The position numbers and the translations under genes were made by a program. Shown piece by piece: positions 1-11,288 of a stretch of DNA of 64,000 nucleotides (positions are counted from its first letter, which is position 1; every line of letters begins with the position of its first letter). The notes beneath the pieces were generated by a model. It worked only from the letters and a program-made list of their open reading frames with translations. It was not told where the DNA came from and did not search any database. This DNA comes from Gonium pectorale (Eukaryota > Chlorophyta > Chlorophyceae > Chlamydomonadales > Volvocaceae): assembly GCA_001584585.1 (NCBI GenBank), contig LSYV01000026.1, forward strand, positions 897,593-961,592, read 5' to 3'.

Positions 1-1
1 G

Positions 2-2046
2 TCAGCGCGGCAGAAGATGGTCGCCCGGGAGCCAGCGGTGCACGTCCAGGAAGGGCGTTCAGCGGAGAGCGCGCCGGCGGCGGACGCGGGGGCAGCACCG
101 AGTCATGGCTCTCCACCACCTGAGCAGGCACCCAGCAAGCCGCTGCAGCCCACACCTTTGCAGTCGCCAGCGGCGGCCCTGCCGCAAGACGCGCCAAGCG
201 GCCCCGGCGATAGCAGCGTCGTCGGCGGCAACACGGCGGACGCCGATGTCGCGGTCAGGGCTCCCGGAGGCACGGGTGTCGCAGTCGCCGGGAGCGAGCG
301 CAAGCGGCCGTCGCCGGGCGCGGTCACCCCGCTCGCCGTCACTGCAGCTGGGCCTGGGGCAGCTGAGGCCGACGCAGGCTCGGAAGGGGCCCCGGCTGCC
401 AGCCCCGCTGGCGCCGGAGCGGCAGCGGTGGTGGCCGGCGCCTCACGGCAGCGCATCGAGTGGGCCCCGCGTCAGGTCTCACCAGACGCCCCGGCTGTTC
501 AGAAGGGTGCGCAGAAGACGGGCGGCGCACAGCCGCCCAGTGGGGCCACCGTCGGAAGTGGAGCACCATCGCCTCCGCCGCCGCCTGGAGATGCCGGCCA
601 GGCCACCGCGCTTGGGCAGGCTGAAGGGCATGTCAGCACATCGCCGACGATGGCGACGATGGCGGCCCAAACCGGTGCGACACCGCCGCCAAAGGGCGCC
701 GGCGGCGCCAGTGTGGGGCAGAAACGCCCGGCGGCCGCGATGGCTGGTGCTGGGGCGGACGGTAGGCCGAAAGCCAAGACAAAGGCCACGCCCCCTGGCG
801 CCGCCGCGGCTTCGGCAGGGGTGAGGCCCGCGCCTAGCCCCACGGCAGCTGGGTCGGCAAAGGTCAGGCCTGTGCAAGGCGCTGGAGGGACTCCCACGGC
901 AGGCGCAACGCCCACGCCGCGTGGTGCTGGCAATACGGCTGTCGGACAGAAGCGGAAGGCGCCGGCAACTGCAACGACGGCGGCAGCTCCAAATGCCTCC
1001 AGCCCCGCAGCCGGGAGCATGTTAACGCCTGTCCAGGTTGAGCCGGGCGTGGGCGCGGACGGTGCGCCTCGGTCCGGCGGCGCCCCGCAGCCGCCACGGG
1101 CTGCCTCAGCCGGCAGCGGAGCAGCGGGGCAGAAGCGGGCGGCGGGGACGGCGGCCGCGGCGGCGACAGCCAGGCCCACCGCGAGTCCGTCCGCAGCCGT
1201 CGGAACTACGGCACGCCCGGCCCCAGACGCGGAGCCGGGCCAGGGTGCAACGCCCACCGTGGGTAATCCCAAGTCCGGCCGCCAACCCATTCCTGTGCCT
1301 CCTGTAAGGCCTGCGGCCCCCGCGGCCGGAGCGGCCGCGGCAGCGCCCGTATCCGGAGCTGCTGCCCCTGCCAGCGGTGGCAGTGGCAGTGGCATTGCTA
1401 GTGGTAGCAGCGGCAGCAAGGCATTGACCGCTGCCAGCGGTCCTGCTCCCAGCGCAGCTCCTGGTGCGGCCGACAAGGCGCCGGCTGTTACTGCTGGCAA
1501 AGCCGGCGCCTCTGGTATCGTTGTTGCTGCTGGGAAGGCCGGCGCCGCTGGGAAGGCCGGCGCCGCTGGCAAGGCCGGCACTCGCATCATGAAGACGCCG
1601 CCGGCCCGTCGGACAATCCCGGTCCCTGAGCCCGATGTCGTCGATCTAACGGCGGGGGAAGCCGTTCCGCCGCCGCAGCCGCCGCAGCCGCCGCAGCCGC
1701 CGCCGCAGCAGCAGTGGAGCCAGGGAGCCTTACAGCCGGATTGCGGGGCACTCGCCGCAGGCGGCGCCATTGGCATGGCTGGTACTGCCGGCGCCGCTGG
1801 CATGGCCAAGGCACGCAACCGTGCCCTCACAGCGGACCTCGCCAACGCAGCCCTCGACCCACCGCCGCCCAAGCGGCAGCGGGTCCCCGGCGCTGCGCAG
1901 TCGGGCGCGGTGCTGGTGCCGCCGCCTCCCCACCACCTGCAGCAGCAGCAGCAGCAGCAACACCAGCAGCAGTTGCAGTTACAACAGGGCAGGCCTCCTC
2001 CGCACCTCATGCAACAAAAACAGCAGCAGCAGCAACTACAGCAGCC

Positions 2047-2077
<31 letters not shown>

Positions 2078-3754
2078 GGCAGGCCGCCGCCCCACGGGCT
2101 CAGGCCTGAGCACGGCGGCGTTGGCGGTGGCCGACAGCAGGGGCGCCTGTCGCCCGCGCCGCCGGGCCCGATGGTGCGGGTGGCGCTCTCTGGCCCAGAG
2201 GGCCGCGGTGGGGGCGTGACGCCGCAACCGGTGGATCGCGCGGAGCTGGACGCGATGAAAGCGCAGCTCCAGGAGATGCAGGCGCTGCTGCGGAACCAGG
2301 CTGCGGACTCTGTGCACCGCGGCCACGGCCACAGCCACCAAGTGCCGCAGCTGCTGGCGCCATCGGCGCAGCCTCAGATGCTGCTGCAACCGCCGCCGCA
2401 GCAGCAGCCGGTGGATACGCAGCAGCTTTGGCAGCAGCACCAGCTGCAACAACTCCAGCAGCAACAACACCAGCAGCAGCACCAGCAGTTGCAGCAACAC
2501 CAGCAGTTGCAGCAACACCAGCAGTTGCAGCAACACCAGCAGTTGCAGCAGCACCAGCAGTTGCAGCAGCGGCAGCAGCAGGAGCTCCAACTCGCTCTCG
2601 GCGGAGGTGAATCCGCAGGGGCGGCCGCTGCTGCTGCCGCACAGCAGCTGGTGGAGTACAGCAACGCGCTCCTCAACCTCATCGATCCTTTCGACCCGTC
2701 GGCATCCGGCGGAGGCGGAGGCGCGGGCGGGCACGCCGCTGACGGTGGTGGTGGAGGCGCCGGCATGCTCGCGGGTCCGCACGGACACGGAAGCATGGGA
2801 CCCGGGCCTGCCCACGGCCACGGCCACGTGCTTGGGCACGCCCAGTCCTTGGGTCATGGGCATGGCCTGGGACCCGAGGTGCACGCCCTCGGCCTTGAGG
2901 GACCAGGTCTTGAGCAAGTGCTGCAGGGGCTCGCCGCCGTCGCCGGCGGCGGCGCGCGCCAGGCGTCAGACCACGGCATGCTCGGCGCCAACCATGGCGG
3001 AGGTCACCACGGCGCCGGCGCCGGCGCGGGGGGGGGCGCGGATGAGCTCCTCTCTGGCCTGGCGCTCAGCTATGCGCACGGGCCGGAGTTGGGGGCCCAC
3101 GGGCCCGAGCACAGCCTGGATTCTGGGCTTGGCGCGGGGCACCACGGGCAGCGGCTGGAGCTGGGCGGGCTGGGGATGGGGATGGGGCAGAGCCAGGGGC
3201 AGGGCGGTGCGGGCTTTGCGCTGGACTTGGCGCTGGGGCTGGGGCATGGCGGCGAGGTCCAGCTGCACGGCCATCGCGGGCATGGGCAGGAGCAGCACGG
3301 CCGGGAACACGAGATGGCCCTTCAGCCCGAGCTGCAGCAACTGGGGCTTGGGCTGGCGCAGGTGGAGGCCGAGGCGCAGTTCTTGGCGCTGCTGACTGCG
3401 GGGCACGAGAGTGGTGCCGACGTCGGCAGGCGGCTTGGTGGGGGAGGCGGCGGGCTGCAGCTGGACCCGCAACCGCGTCAGGTGCGGCCGCGGCTGCAGC
3501 AGGTAGCGGGCAGCGGCAGCGGCGCGGGGCCTGGTGGTGGCGCGCTTTGGCCGCCGCGGCCCGTTGGCCATCAGGGGGGCCCGCCGCCGCATCATCGCCA
3601 GAGCCACCAGCACCAAACCCGGCCGAGGCCGTTTCACGCGCAGCCGAACCAGCAGCAGCAACTGCAACAACAGCAGCACCAGCACCACCAGCAGCAGGCG
3701 AAGAAGGGGCGCGGCCCCTGGCCTCGCGGCGGGCCGCAGCAGGACAGGTACTAG
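2..3754 (+). CDS. Gln/Ala/Pro-rich low-complexity protein, 3' exon (5' end outside window)
   Basis: The frame is open from the left edge to a TAG at 3752-3754. The first ATG in the window is at 17, but an AG just before it (cggcag) could be a splice acceptor, so this is probably the last exon of a larger gene. From the first Met it gives 1245 residues. The N-terminal half is Ala/Pro/Gly-rich and repeats a short basic motif, GQKR plus K/P/A, near residues 233, 310 and 371 (with a related SERKRP near 93), which could serve nuclear localisation. Two Gln/His-rich tracts lie near residues 635-700 and 790-860. Between them, near 743-765, is a short predicted coiled coil (ELDAMKAQLQEMQALL). A His/Gly-rich segment follows near 900-1090. 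No enzyme domain is recognisable. Such composition is common in algal nuclear or RNA-associated proteins, but no function is assigned. Confidence 0.6.
2483..2572 (+). repeat. 18-bp coding tandem repeat, five units
   Basis: Five consecutive copies of CAGCAGTTGCAGCAACAC at 2483, 2501, 2519, 2537 and 2555. The last two differ slightly (AAC to AGC, then CAC to CGG). They encode the hexapeptide QQLQQH inside the second Gln-rich tract. The near-identity at DNA level points to recent slippage or unequal exchange rather than selection on the peptide alone. Confidence 0.9.
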
Positions 3755-5347
3755 GTGGCAAGAGCCATGTGAGAGCTGCGCGGTGCGGTCCTGGAGTCAG
3801 GTGCAGTTGAGTCAAGTGGAAAACAAGTACATATGCGCACGGTGTGATGTGGGCCAGGGTTACATGGGTTGTGCAGACGGGTAGGGCCTAGTTGGCGCCT
3901 GTGACTGGCGTTATGCATGACACCCATGCAGGTTCGACGTGAAGACCTGGAGAAATGAAGGCCAGAACTGATGATATTATGAGACCGGGTGCAGGTTTGC
4001 CAGGCCTTAGGGGTACTTATGAGCTTGGAGTTGCTCTTGTGGAGGCGAGGGGGCTGCGCTTGTCGACAACGTGCTGATGCAGGGCCGTTGTTCTTGCCGG
4101 TGCTTGTGTGGTTGAGTACTGCTGTAGGTCAGGTCAGGTCAGGCCGCATGCATGCATGGTGGGGCGGCATCGCCTTTGCAGGACGCAGCCTTTCGCATGC
4201 TGGGGTGCGGACACGTACAGCCTAGATGCGTTTGCCGTACGTAGGCATTGAGGTGACATCGGCATCGCGACAGAGGGTTTGGAGAGCCTACTGCTCCCAG
4301 CCCGCCGTTGGCCATCCTTAAACACCGCGCGGCGTGGTACAGACGTACGGATAGCTTGGGGCGAGTTCCGTACATGGGTTGCGTCTAATGTGACATGATG
4401 TGCTCTTGCAGTGGAGTGGAGTGGCCGAGGGTAGCAGTGCAAGGTTCCATCGGTAAGCCAGGACCAGAGAGGTGCCGGAGTTACCGGTAGTAGCGGCAAG
4501 ATAGTGCTCTCCCTTGAGGAGACTTGAGGGCTCATATGGACCGTTGACGGCTTGGCTGTATGGGACGAGGGAGGTGGAAAACGGATAGGCCGGAATGCCC
4601 GCTTTGTAGATGTAACCTCGCCGTTGCAAGCGTCAGGATTGGGTTCAGCGGACCTTGACCTAGCCTATCTAGGGCGCCTGACCGGAGAAACCATGCAGGT
4701 GCCTACGTACGTGGCATGTCTGCAGATGGACAGGACAAGGCCAAGCCAATCAGACTAGCCCGAGTTCCATAGCAGTCCTGGTTTTCCTAAGGAGTTAGTT
4801 GTCCGGATAGCTGGCGCCGTCTCGCGCCGGATACCTTAAGCTCGGGACAGCTGTATCGTCTGGGGCAGGGGCTGCTGGGGTTTAACGGCTGGACTCGGCA
4901 GCGGCCTACAGTGGCACAGGGTTGCAGAGGCCGCCGTCAACCGTACACGCTGATCCGCCACATGCGCAGCGCGCGGTCCCTTGACGTGCAAGCGCCCTTG
5001 GGCCCTGACGGACATGGCAGACGGCAGCGGGCCGCGGTATGAGCTGACGCATGCATGCTGCGGCTGAGGCCCGCAAAGGGCTCGAGCCGCCGTGGCATAC
5101 GGCGCGCGAGGGGCAGAGAGTTGCGGGGCTGTTTACGTGCGCCGCTGCCGAGCTGGACCTGACCGCACGGGCCGATCCAGATACCAGCAACTTCGTAGCG
5201 CACAAGTGCACCAGGCCCACATGAGAGGGTGAGGCCGTCCTCCAGATCCTCCGAAACCCGTCGTAGTCGTACCCACCGCAGCACGGCAGCACGCAGGCAC
5301 CACCCAAAGCAGATAGCTGGCCACCGCCTCAAGTTGATTCCAGAAGT
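3755..5347. other. 3' UTR plus intergenic region, no further gene seen
   Basis: The first ~860 bases are probably the 3' UTR of the Gln-rich gene. The rest should hold the promoter and 5' UTR of the F-box-like gene that starts at 5348. Small reading frames here show no coding-like composition or recognisable family. Confidence 0.5.
4611..4615 (+). terminator. Candidate poly(A) signal TGTAA for the Gln-rich gene
   Basis: This is the first TGTAA, the usual green-algal poly(A) signal, downstream of the stop at 3754. It implies a 3' UTR of about 860 nt, which is long but not unusual in this lineage. Confidence 0.4.
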
Positions 5348-7928
5348 ATGGAACGCGCTTCTACTTCCAGGGCGGAGGCAAAGCGGGATCGGAAGACCGG
5401 CTGCACTTCCGCACTGGCCGTTCTGACTAGCACCGACCTCTTGCCCCAAGTTCTGGCACACTTCGACCATTTAAGTCGGAAGACCTTAAGGCGCGTGTGC
5501 CGCGCAACGCGAAGCGCGCACGATGCGCTGGTCAAGGACCTCAGAATAGAAAGCTCAGATGGCATCAGAAGCAGACACGCAACGGGGTCTTTAAAGGGCT
5601 ACCTGGAACGCGGCTGCCGGCCCGAGCGGCTGGCCATCTCATATTACAAGGGCAACGGCCGTGAGCACATGTGGGTGGCTCCTCGCCTTCGTGTCATATG
5701 CAGTTTTAGGCCACGCACAAACTCCTTTCCCTACCGCACGCACGCAGGCTGCAGCTGCTGCGGGAGGTCACCCGCCTCCTGTCCACGACGCCGGGCGCAA
5801 CTCTCAGCACAAAGCGCCTGGAGGTTCACCCCCCGGAGATCCTTTCGGCGCTTGTGGCTCGCAGTCTCGCCTCGGCGTTCCCCGCCCTCACCGAGCTACA
5901 CATCTGTGGGCCGGGAGCCCAGGACGGTCAGGTTCTCAAGGCCGGCCTCATGTGCCTCCTGGGCACCAGCAGCACCGCTGTCGGGAACAGCAGTGGCAAG
6001 CAGCGCGGCGCCAAGCGCGGCGGCAAGCGCGGCGGCAAGACTGAGGGCAAGGGCAGCGCAGCACCAGGCCCTGTTGCGCCGCCGGCGGCTCCCCTGCTGC
6101 CTAGCCTCACCAGCCTCCACCTAGACTGCTGCACCAGCACGGGCGTCCTGGCCGCTGTTATCGGCTCCTCACAGCTGCGCAGCCTGACCATCGACCTCGC
6201 CGAAGACCCGGACTACTACCACATGCCGCGGCCCGCCTGCAGCCTGGCGCCCATCTCCCGCATGACGGGCCTGCAGTCCCTGGCGCTGACTAACGCGCGG
6301 TACGATGACCTCACCGCCATCCTGCTCGCCCTCACGGGTCTTACAAAGCTCTCCCTCGACGTGATCAACTATGGGGCCGACCACTACGGGCCCATGCTGC
6401 CGACTCTCTTCACGGGCCTGAGCGGCCTGCAGAGCTTGGACCTGGTCGCCAACGAGCTTCAGGTCCGGGGGCTTGAGCAGCTGACCGCCCTCACGCATCT
6501 CTCCGCCACCCTGATGTCTGAGGAGCCGTGGGACTGGGACGAGGGCCCTCCTCCGCCGACCCCGCTCACGGTGGCGCCCGTCTGGCCGCTGCCGCCGCGC
6601 CTGCGCAGCCTGCAGCTCTTCAGCGGCGGCATGGGCATTGAGCTGCTTGGCTGCCTGCAGCTGCCCGAGTGCCTAGAGCGCGTCGCCTACAACGACGAGC
6701 TGGTTGTGCTGGACATGGCGTACGGCATCCACACCGACCCAGATGGCCGCCTGCTGCCCGCCATGGAGGGCGCGCTGGTGAACGCCCTGGCCCTGCTGGC
6801 GCGCGCCCGCAGGGCCGTCGAGATCAGCGCTACGGGGCAGGAGGCGCAGGGTCGGAAGGCGGCGGCCCCTCCGGCGGCATTGGTTGAGGGCTACGACGTG
6901 CAGATTTGCTACGACAAGGGCGATGTCGACGATATCAAGCTGCTGCGCCCTCCGGCGGCTGCGCAGCCAGAGGCGGGAGCAGGGGCGGGGGCGGCTGTGC
7001 CGCGCGGGCACCTGCCATGGCTGGAGGCGGTGGCGGCGGTGCGGCCCATGGTGCTCCACCTGGACAACATAATGCTGGACGAGGCGGACCTGCGCTGCAT
7101 TGCTGGGATGACCAGCCTCAAGGTGAGATATCCAAGAACTGCTGCTTACCGAGATGTTTCTGGGCCATGGCTTTGGAAGTTTGTCTCGATTGTAGTAGAA
7201 CTGGCACGGACGCACCGACGCGAATCGGCAAATGCCCCTTGCATGTGTTGCTCCCTCATCAAGCCGATGCCGCTCGAGGCACACACCATTGTCCTTGCTA
7301 GCGGTTGTTTAAGCACGCCGTGTTGCATGCATAACACACCGTTGCCCTTGCGCTGTCCTGCCGCGGCGTCCGCGCGCAGTCTGTCTACCTCACGGCCGCT
7401 GAGCCCTCCTTCCCCGTGGGCGCGCTGCCGCTGCTGGGGAGCCTGCCCCGCCTGGAGTACCTGGAGCTCAGCGCTCTCTCGCTGGTGCGCCAGCCACAGG
7501 AGGAGGTCGCGCAGGCGATCAAGCGGCTGTGTGCAGCCGCTGCACCTCGCCGCCTGGAGGTTGCCTTTAAAGTATTCGAGATCGACCGCTTTGATCTCGT
7601 CGGCCTGCCCGACAACAATGAGGGCGGCGGCGAGCCAGCAGGCGGAGGCGCTGCCGGCGGAGATGGAGCCGACTTCAGTGAGGTGCTGTTGCAGCGGTCA
7701 CAGGCGCTGCTGGCCCGGGTGGACGGGCTGCTGAGCGGCGAGGGGCTGGCCCCCGGCATGGTCCGCCTGGAGGTGGAAAACATGTGGGAGGGCTCCGGAC
7801 TGGGCTCAGATGACGGGAGCGATTTTGATGACGAGGGGATGTCCGGTGACGAGCTGTTCGACGGGTACGACTACGAGGACGACATCTATGGTGGCTCCGA
7901 CAGCGACGACTACCCGTACCCGTTCTAG
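5348..7928 (+). CDS. F-box-like / leucine-rich repeat protein
   Basis: Three exons join in frame: 5348-5670, 5748-7122 and 7380-7928, giving 748 residues. Donors are GTGGGT (5671) and GTGAGA (7123); acceptors are GCAG. Residues ~30-65 (LPQVLAHFDHLSRKTLRRVC) resemble an F-box: an LP start, then an LRxVCRATR core. A region of irregular leucine-rich repeats follows (for example LTSLHLDCC, LRSLTIDL, LQSLALTN, LTKLSLDV, LQSLDLVANEL). The C-terminus is strongly acidic (Asp/Glu/Ser/Gly, ending DDYPYPF). F-box/LRR proteins usually select substrates for SCF ubiquitin ligases, but the F-box is divergent and that role is inferred. Exon 1 could have a further upstream exon. A partial, broken duplicate lies at 17356-18354. 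Confidence 0.7.
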
Positions 7929-8026
7929 AGCCGACCCCTCAGTCAATTTGTGGGGCCCGGGTGCTATGGCGGCGGCAGCGGGAGCATGGCGTGCAACACT
8001 TTCGGCGGACTAGTACACTTGCTCGT

Positions 8027-8031
8027 TGTAA
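8027..8031 (+). terminator. Poly(A) signal TGTAA of the F-box/LRR gene
   Basis: TGTAA 99 nt after the stop codon at 7928 is the right distance for the mRNA end. Confidence 0.6.
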
Positions 8032-9485
8032 TCTGTACAAATATGGAATGTACGGTTATTAGTGGTTTGCACACCCGCGCCTGTTCTTATCCTGTGGACT
8101 GACCTGGGGCGCAGGCCGGCTATGCCATTGGTTAAGCCCTGACTCTGCGCACCGTTAGTCGAATGCAGTTGCGTTCGGTGCGGTGTCGGAAGCGAGCTCA
8201 ATCTGTAGTACGGCACTGCCTGACGCCTAACCACCCTTCTGCACGAGACCTGTCAATCTCCTGTTTGTGCACCAGTCCAGCTGTTGCCCGTCACTGTTGT
8301 GGTGACAAATGTTGGTGGGTTGAGCGCTTACGTCCAAGCATGCACCGCCCTTGTCCCGTACCGACCTGATGCGTTGGCTGCCAGCGGCCGTTCTTCTTTC
8401 GGGACCTGGTCTGGTGTGCTTTACTTCCGTTCCTTTCTGCTCCGTTTGCTGATGCACACCTCTTATCTGGCTCTGTGATATTGTCCCGGTGCTTTGTTGT
8501 TTCTAGTGTTTCTGTGGTTTGTTGGTGGCTAAGCCGACTTCGTAGTGAGCCAGCTTACCGGGTTTGCTAGAATGACCGGAATCTCTTGTCTACCTGGAAA
8601 GGACTTGAGGTGGCAATGCGCTTCATCCCAGAGCCATACTTGCCGCGCTTTTGCTGTACATTCAAGTTTTGCAATGTTGTCGGAGGACTCAAACATTCTG
8701 TTTGGCTGTTTTCGGCTGGGTTGAGACGTTGAATGAACACGATGATGCCAAGTGCATTGATTGGCATGATGGCCGCTCCCGGCTACAGCGTTGGACAGGG
8801 GAGATCTCCCCTGATGCGGGGCATGGGCCCCCGGAAGCGTTGGCGGAGTGCGGCAGAAGCTCATACTTGCACAGGCCGCCACTGGCATACCCTATAATAC
8901 GCGCTACATGCTCCCCGCCGGCGCCCGGTGTTGTGCCCCTTCCTCACTACTAGCGCACTTGGGGGCCCTGGCAGGCATGTCAGACGGTGAGGGGCAGCGC
9001 TCGAGTTCGATGCAGCCTGAGCCGGGCAGTACTTTTGCTGCGGGCCTTCGGTCAGCCTGACAAGACAGCATGCCAAACCATGGGATGTTTCGGTGGGACC
9101 CGCCTCTGGGCGGTATCCTTAGCTTGGGCAACAAAAAGGGTACCCAGATAGGGTCAAACCCTTTGGCACTTCTGCCGGACTGGGTCCCCCACGTCATCGT
9201 CCACGCCGCCAAAAAGGCCCTACGTTCCGTCTGACGAAGGAAGAGAACCATGCCCGACTGTGGAAGGGTTTTCAAGGGCATGGGCCATAAGGATGGCAAT
9301 CATGGCATCTCCTTCGTCGCCCGCGGGGCAGGAAGCCGCTGTGCTACGTGGACTGAGTTGAGGGTAGCTGCATAGACGTGTGCCGTGTCAGGAGCCGCGG
9401 GCAAATGGGTATGTTCAGCCCAATCGAAGGTGGCGAGGCCTCTGCATGGTGGATTTGCTGTGTGTACTTGCGCGTTCCGGTATGT
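8032..9485. other. Intergenic, no gene recognised
   Basis: No coding-like exon set or known family was found on either strand. A 131-codon minus-strand frame (9299-8904) is the longest but has no recognisable motif. Confidence 0.4.
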
Positions 9486-9490
9486 ATTTG
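9486..9490. repeat. Target-site duplication, left copy (ATTTG)
   Basis: ATTTG directly precedes the 5' LTR and is repeated at 12957-12961 after the 3' LTR. Five base pairs is the usual duplication for Ty3-type integrase. Confidence 0.9.
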
Positions 9491-9794
9491 TGTTGTAGCA
9501 TGGCGCGAGCCTTGCCTGGCGCGTGCCCTGCATGCCTGACGCGACTGAGTAGCGCCAGAAGACGGACAGTCCTGAGAGAAGACAGAACGTCTAGAGACAC
9601 TATGACTAGTCGTCTCCTGACCAGAGAAGATGACGGGACCGCTCGTCCAGAGTCGTTTCAGTCCCCTTGGCAACGGGTATTTATACTCGGGGGAGAGTTA
9701 GGCTGATAACAGTTTTTGACCGACTGTGTGTCTACACCTTCCCTAACTTGGCGGGTCGCACCCGTCCTGAAGCAGTCGTTCTGCTCCTTCAACA
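9491..9794 (+). repeat. 5' LTR
   Basis: 304 bp. It contains a TATA-like box (TATTTATA, about 9678-9685) that should place the transcript start near 9710. It matches the 3' LTR except at one base (CAACGGG here, CAATGGG there). Confidence 0.95.
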
Positions 9795-9796
9795 TT

Positions 9797-9814
9797 TGGT
9801 GCTTCAGGCTTACC
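9797..9814 (+). promoter_or_regulatory. Putative primer-binding site
   Basis: TGGTGCTTCAGGCTTACC begins two bases after the 5' LTR. TGG is what pairs with a tRNA 3' CCA end. No specific tRNA could be matched by eye. Its core TGCTTCAGG (9800-9808) is the reverse complement of CCTGAAGCA inside the LTR (9766-9774), so self-priming is a possible alternative. Confidence 0.4.
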
Positions 9815-9904
9815 GCCTGTTAGGAAACCGAAGATTAATAGTTTTCAGTCTAGTGCTTGGTTACACGCCCTCTCCAAGCGCAGTTGGGATACCAACCGCC
9901 GTTT

Positions 9905-10010
9905 ATGACCTCCAAGAACCGCAAGTCTTTCAAGGCCGCCTTCGAAAACCTCGACATCGAGCGCATCACCAGTCGCATTGGTGGTACGTTCGATGTCGAG
10001 GTTCTCGAGG
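9905..10010 (+). CDS. gag-like polyprotein, N-terminal fragment cut by the assembly gap
   Basis: An ATG at 9905, about 110 bases past the 5' LTR, opens a frame beginning MTSKNRKSFKAAFENLDIER that runs into the N-run at 10011. The position fits the start of gag. A diverged inverted copy of the same start (MTSKNRKSFKAALENLDIER) reads on the minus strand from 11024 towards the gap. The rest of gag is not visible. Confidence 0.5.
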
Positions 10011-10910
10011 NNNNNNNNNNNNNNNNNNNNNNNNNNNNNNNNNNNNNNNNNNNNNNNNNNNNNNNNNNNNNNNNNNNNNNNNNNNNNNNNNNNNNNNNNN
10101 NNNNNNNNNNNNNNNNNNNNNNNNNNNNNNNNNNNNNNNNNNNNNNNNNNNNNNNNNNNNNNNNNNNNNNNNNNNNNNNNNNNNNNNNNNNNNNNNNNNN
10201 NNNNNNNNNNNNNNNNNNNNNNNNNNNNNNNNNNNNNNNNNNNNNNNNNNNNNNNNNNNNNNNNNNNNNNNNNNNNNNNNNNNNNNNNNNNNNNNNNNNN
10301 NNNNNNNNNNNNNNNNNNNNNNNNNNNNNNNNNNNNNNNNNNNNNNNNNNNNNNNNNNNNNNNNNNNNNNNNNNNNNNNNNNNNNNNNNNNNNNNNNNNN
10401 NNNNNNNNNNNNNNNNNNNNNNNNNNNNNNNNNNNNNNNNNNNNNNNNNNNNNNNNNNNNNNNNNNNNNNNNNNNNNNNNNNNNNNNNNNNNNNNNNNNN
10501 NNNNNNNNNNNNNNNNNNNNNNNNNNNNNNNNNNNNNNNNNNNNNNNNNNNNNNNNNNNNNNNNNNNNNNNNNNNNNNNNNNNNNNNNNNNNNNNNNNNN
10601 NNNNNNNNNNNNNNNNNNNNNNNNNNNNNNNNNNNNNNNNNNNNNNNNNNNNNNNNNNNNNNNNNNNNNNNNNNNNNNNNNNNNNNNNNNNNNNNNNNNN
10701 NNNNNNNNNNNNNNNNNNNNNNNNNNNNNNNNNNNNNNNNNNNNNNNNNNNNNNNNNNNNNNNNNNNNNNNNNNNNNNNNNNNNNNNNNNNNNNNNNNNN
10801 NNNNNNNNNNNNNNNNNNNNNNNNNNNNNNNNNNNNNNNNNNNNNNNNNNNNNNNNNNNNNNNNNNNNNNNNNNNNNNNNNNNNNNNNNNNNNNNNNNNN
10901 NNNNNNNNNN
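10011..10910. other. Assembly gap (900 N)
   Basis: An unbroken run of 900 Ns, a round number that suggests an estimated gap. The 79 bases before it (9932-10010) are identical to the 79 bases after it (10911-10989). Confidence 1.
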
Positions 10911-11288
10911 AAGGCCGCCTTCGAAAACCTCGACATCGAGCGCATCACCAGTCGCATTGGTGGTACGTTCGATGTCGAGGTTCTCGAGGGCGGCCTTGAA
11001 AGACTTGCGGTTCTTGGAGGTCATAAACGGCGGTTGTTATCCCAACCACCCGGTGCGCTTGGAGAGGGCGTGAAACCAAGCACTAGGCTGAAGACTATTA
11101 ATCTTAGGTTTCCCAACAGGCGGTAAGCCTGAAGCACCAAATGTTGAAGGAGCAGAACGACTGCTTCAGGACGGGTGCGACCCGCCAAGTTAGGGAAGGT
11201 GTAGACAGAATCCAGAATCCAGAATCCTGCTAACACTCGCCGCCTTCTGTCGAACCCACGAGGATTCTTCCAGAGGGAGGGGGAGGAG

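Larger units (their letters stand above)
9730..11206. repeat. Large inverted repeat (fold-back) around the gap
   Basis: The end of the 5' LTR, the leader and the gag start (from 9730) reappear in reverse orientation from 11206 back to about 10980. The right arm includes the reverse complement of the last ~70 LTR bases. The arms are clearly similar but not identical (for example CCTGTTAGGAAACC against CCTGTTGGGAAACC, plus a short indel beside TTGGGATA). Between them, the 79-bp gap-edge sequence is itself an imperfect hairpin (AAGGCCGCC ... GGCGGCCTT). Confidence 0.85.

Noticed and set aside
499..2010. 503-codon minus-strand frame opposite the Gln-rich gene
   Set aside because: It is the antisense shadow of a GC-rich, low-complexity exon. 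Its composition (Cys/Gly/Ala runs) is what CAG/GCC repeats give in reverse.
9667..11126. Long frames of 350-470 codons spanning the N gap
   Set aside because: Most of their length is unknown bases, so nothing but the gag-like starts at the edges is supported.
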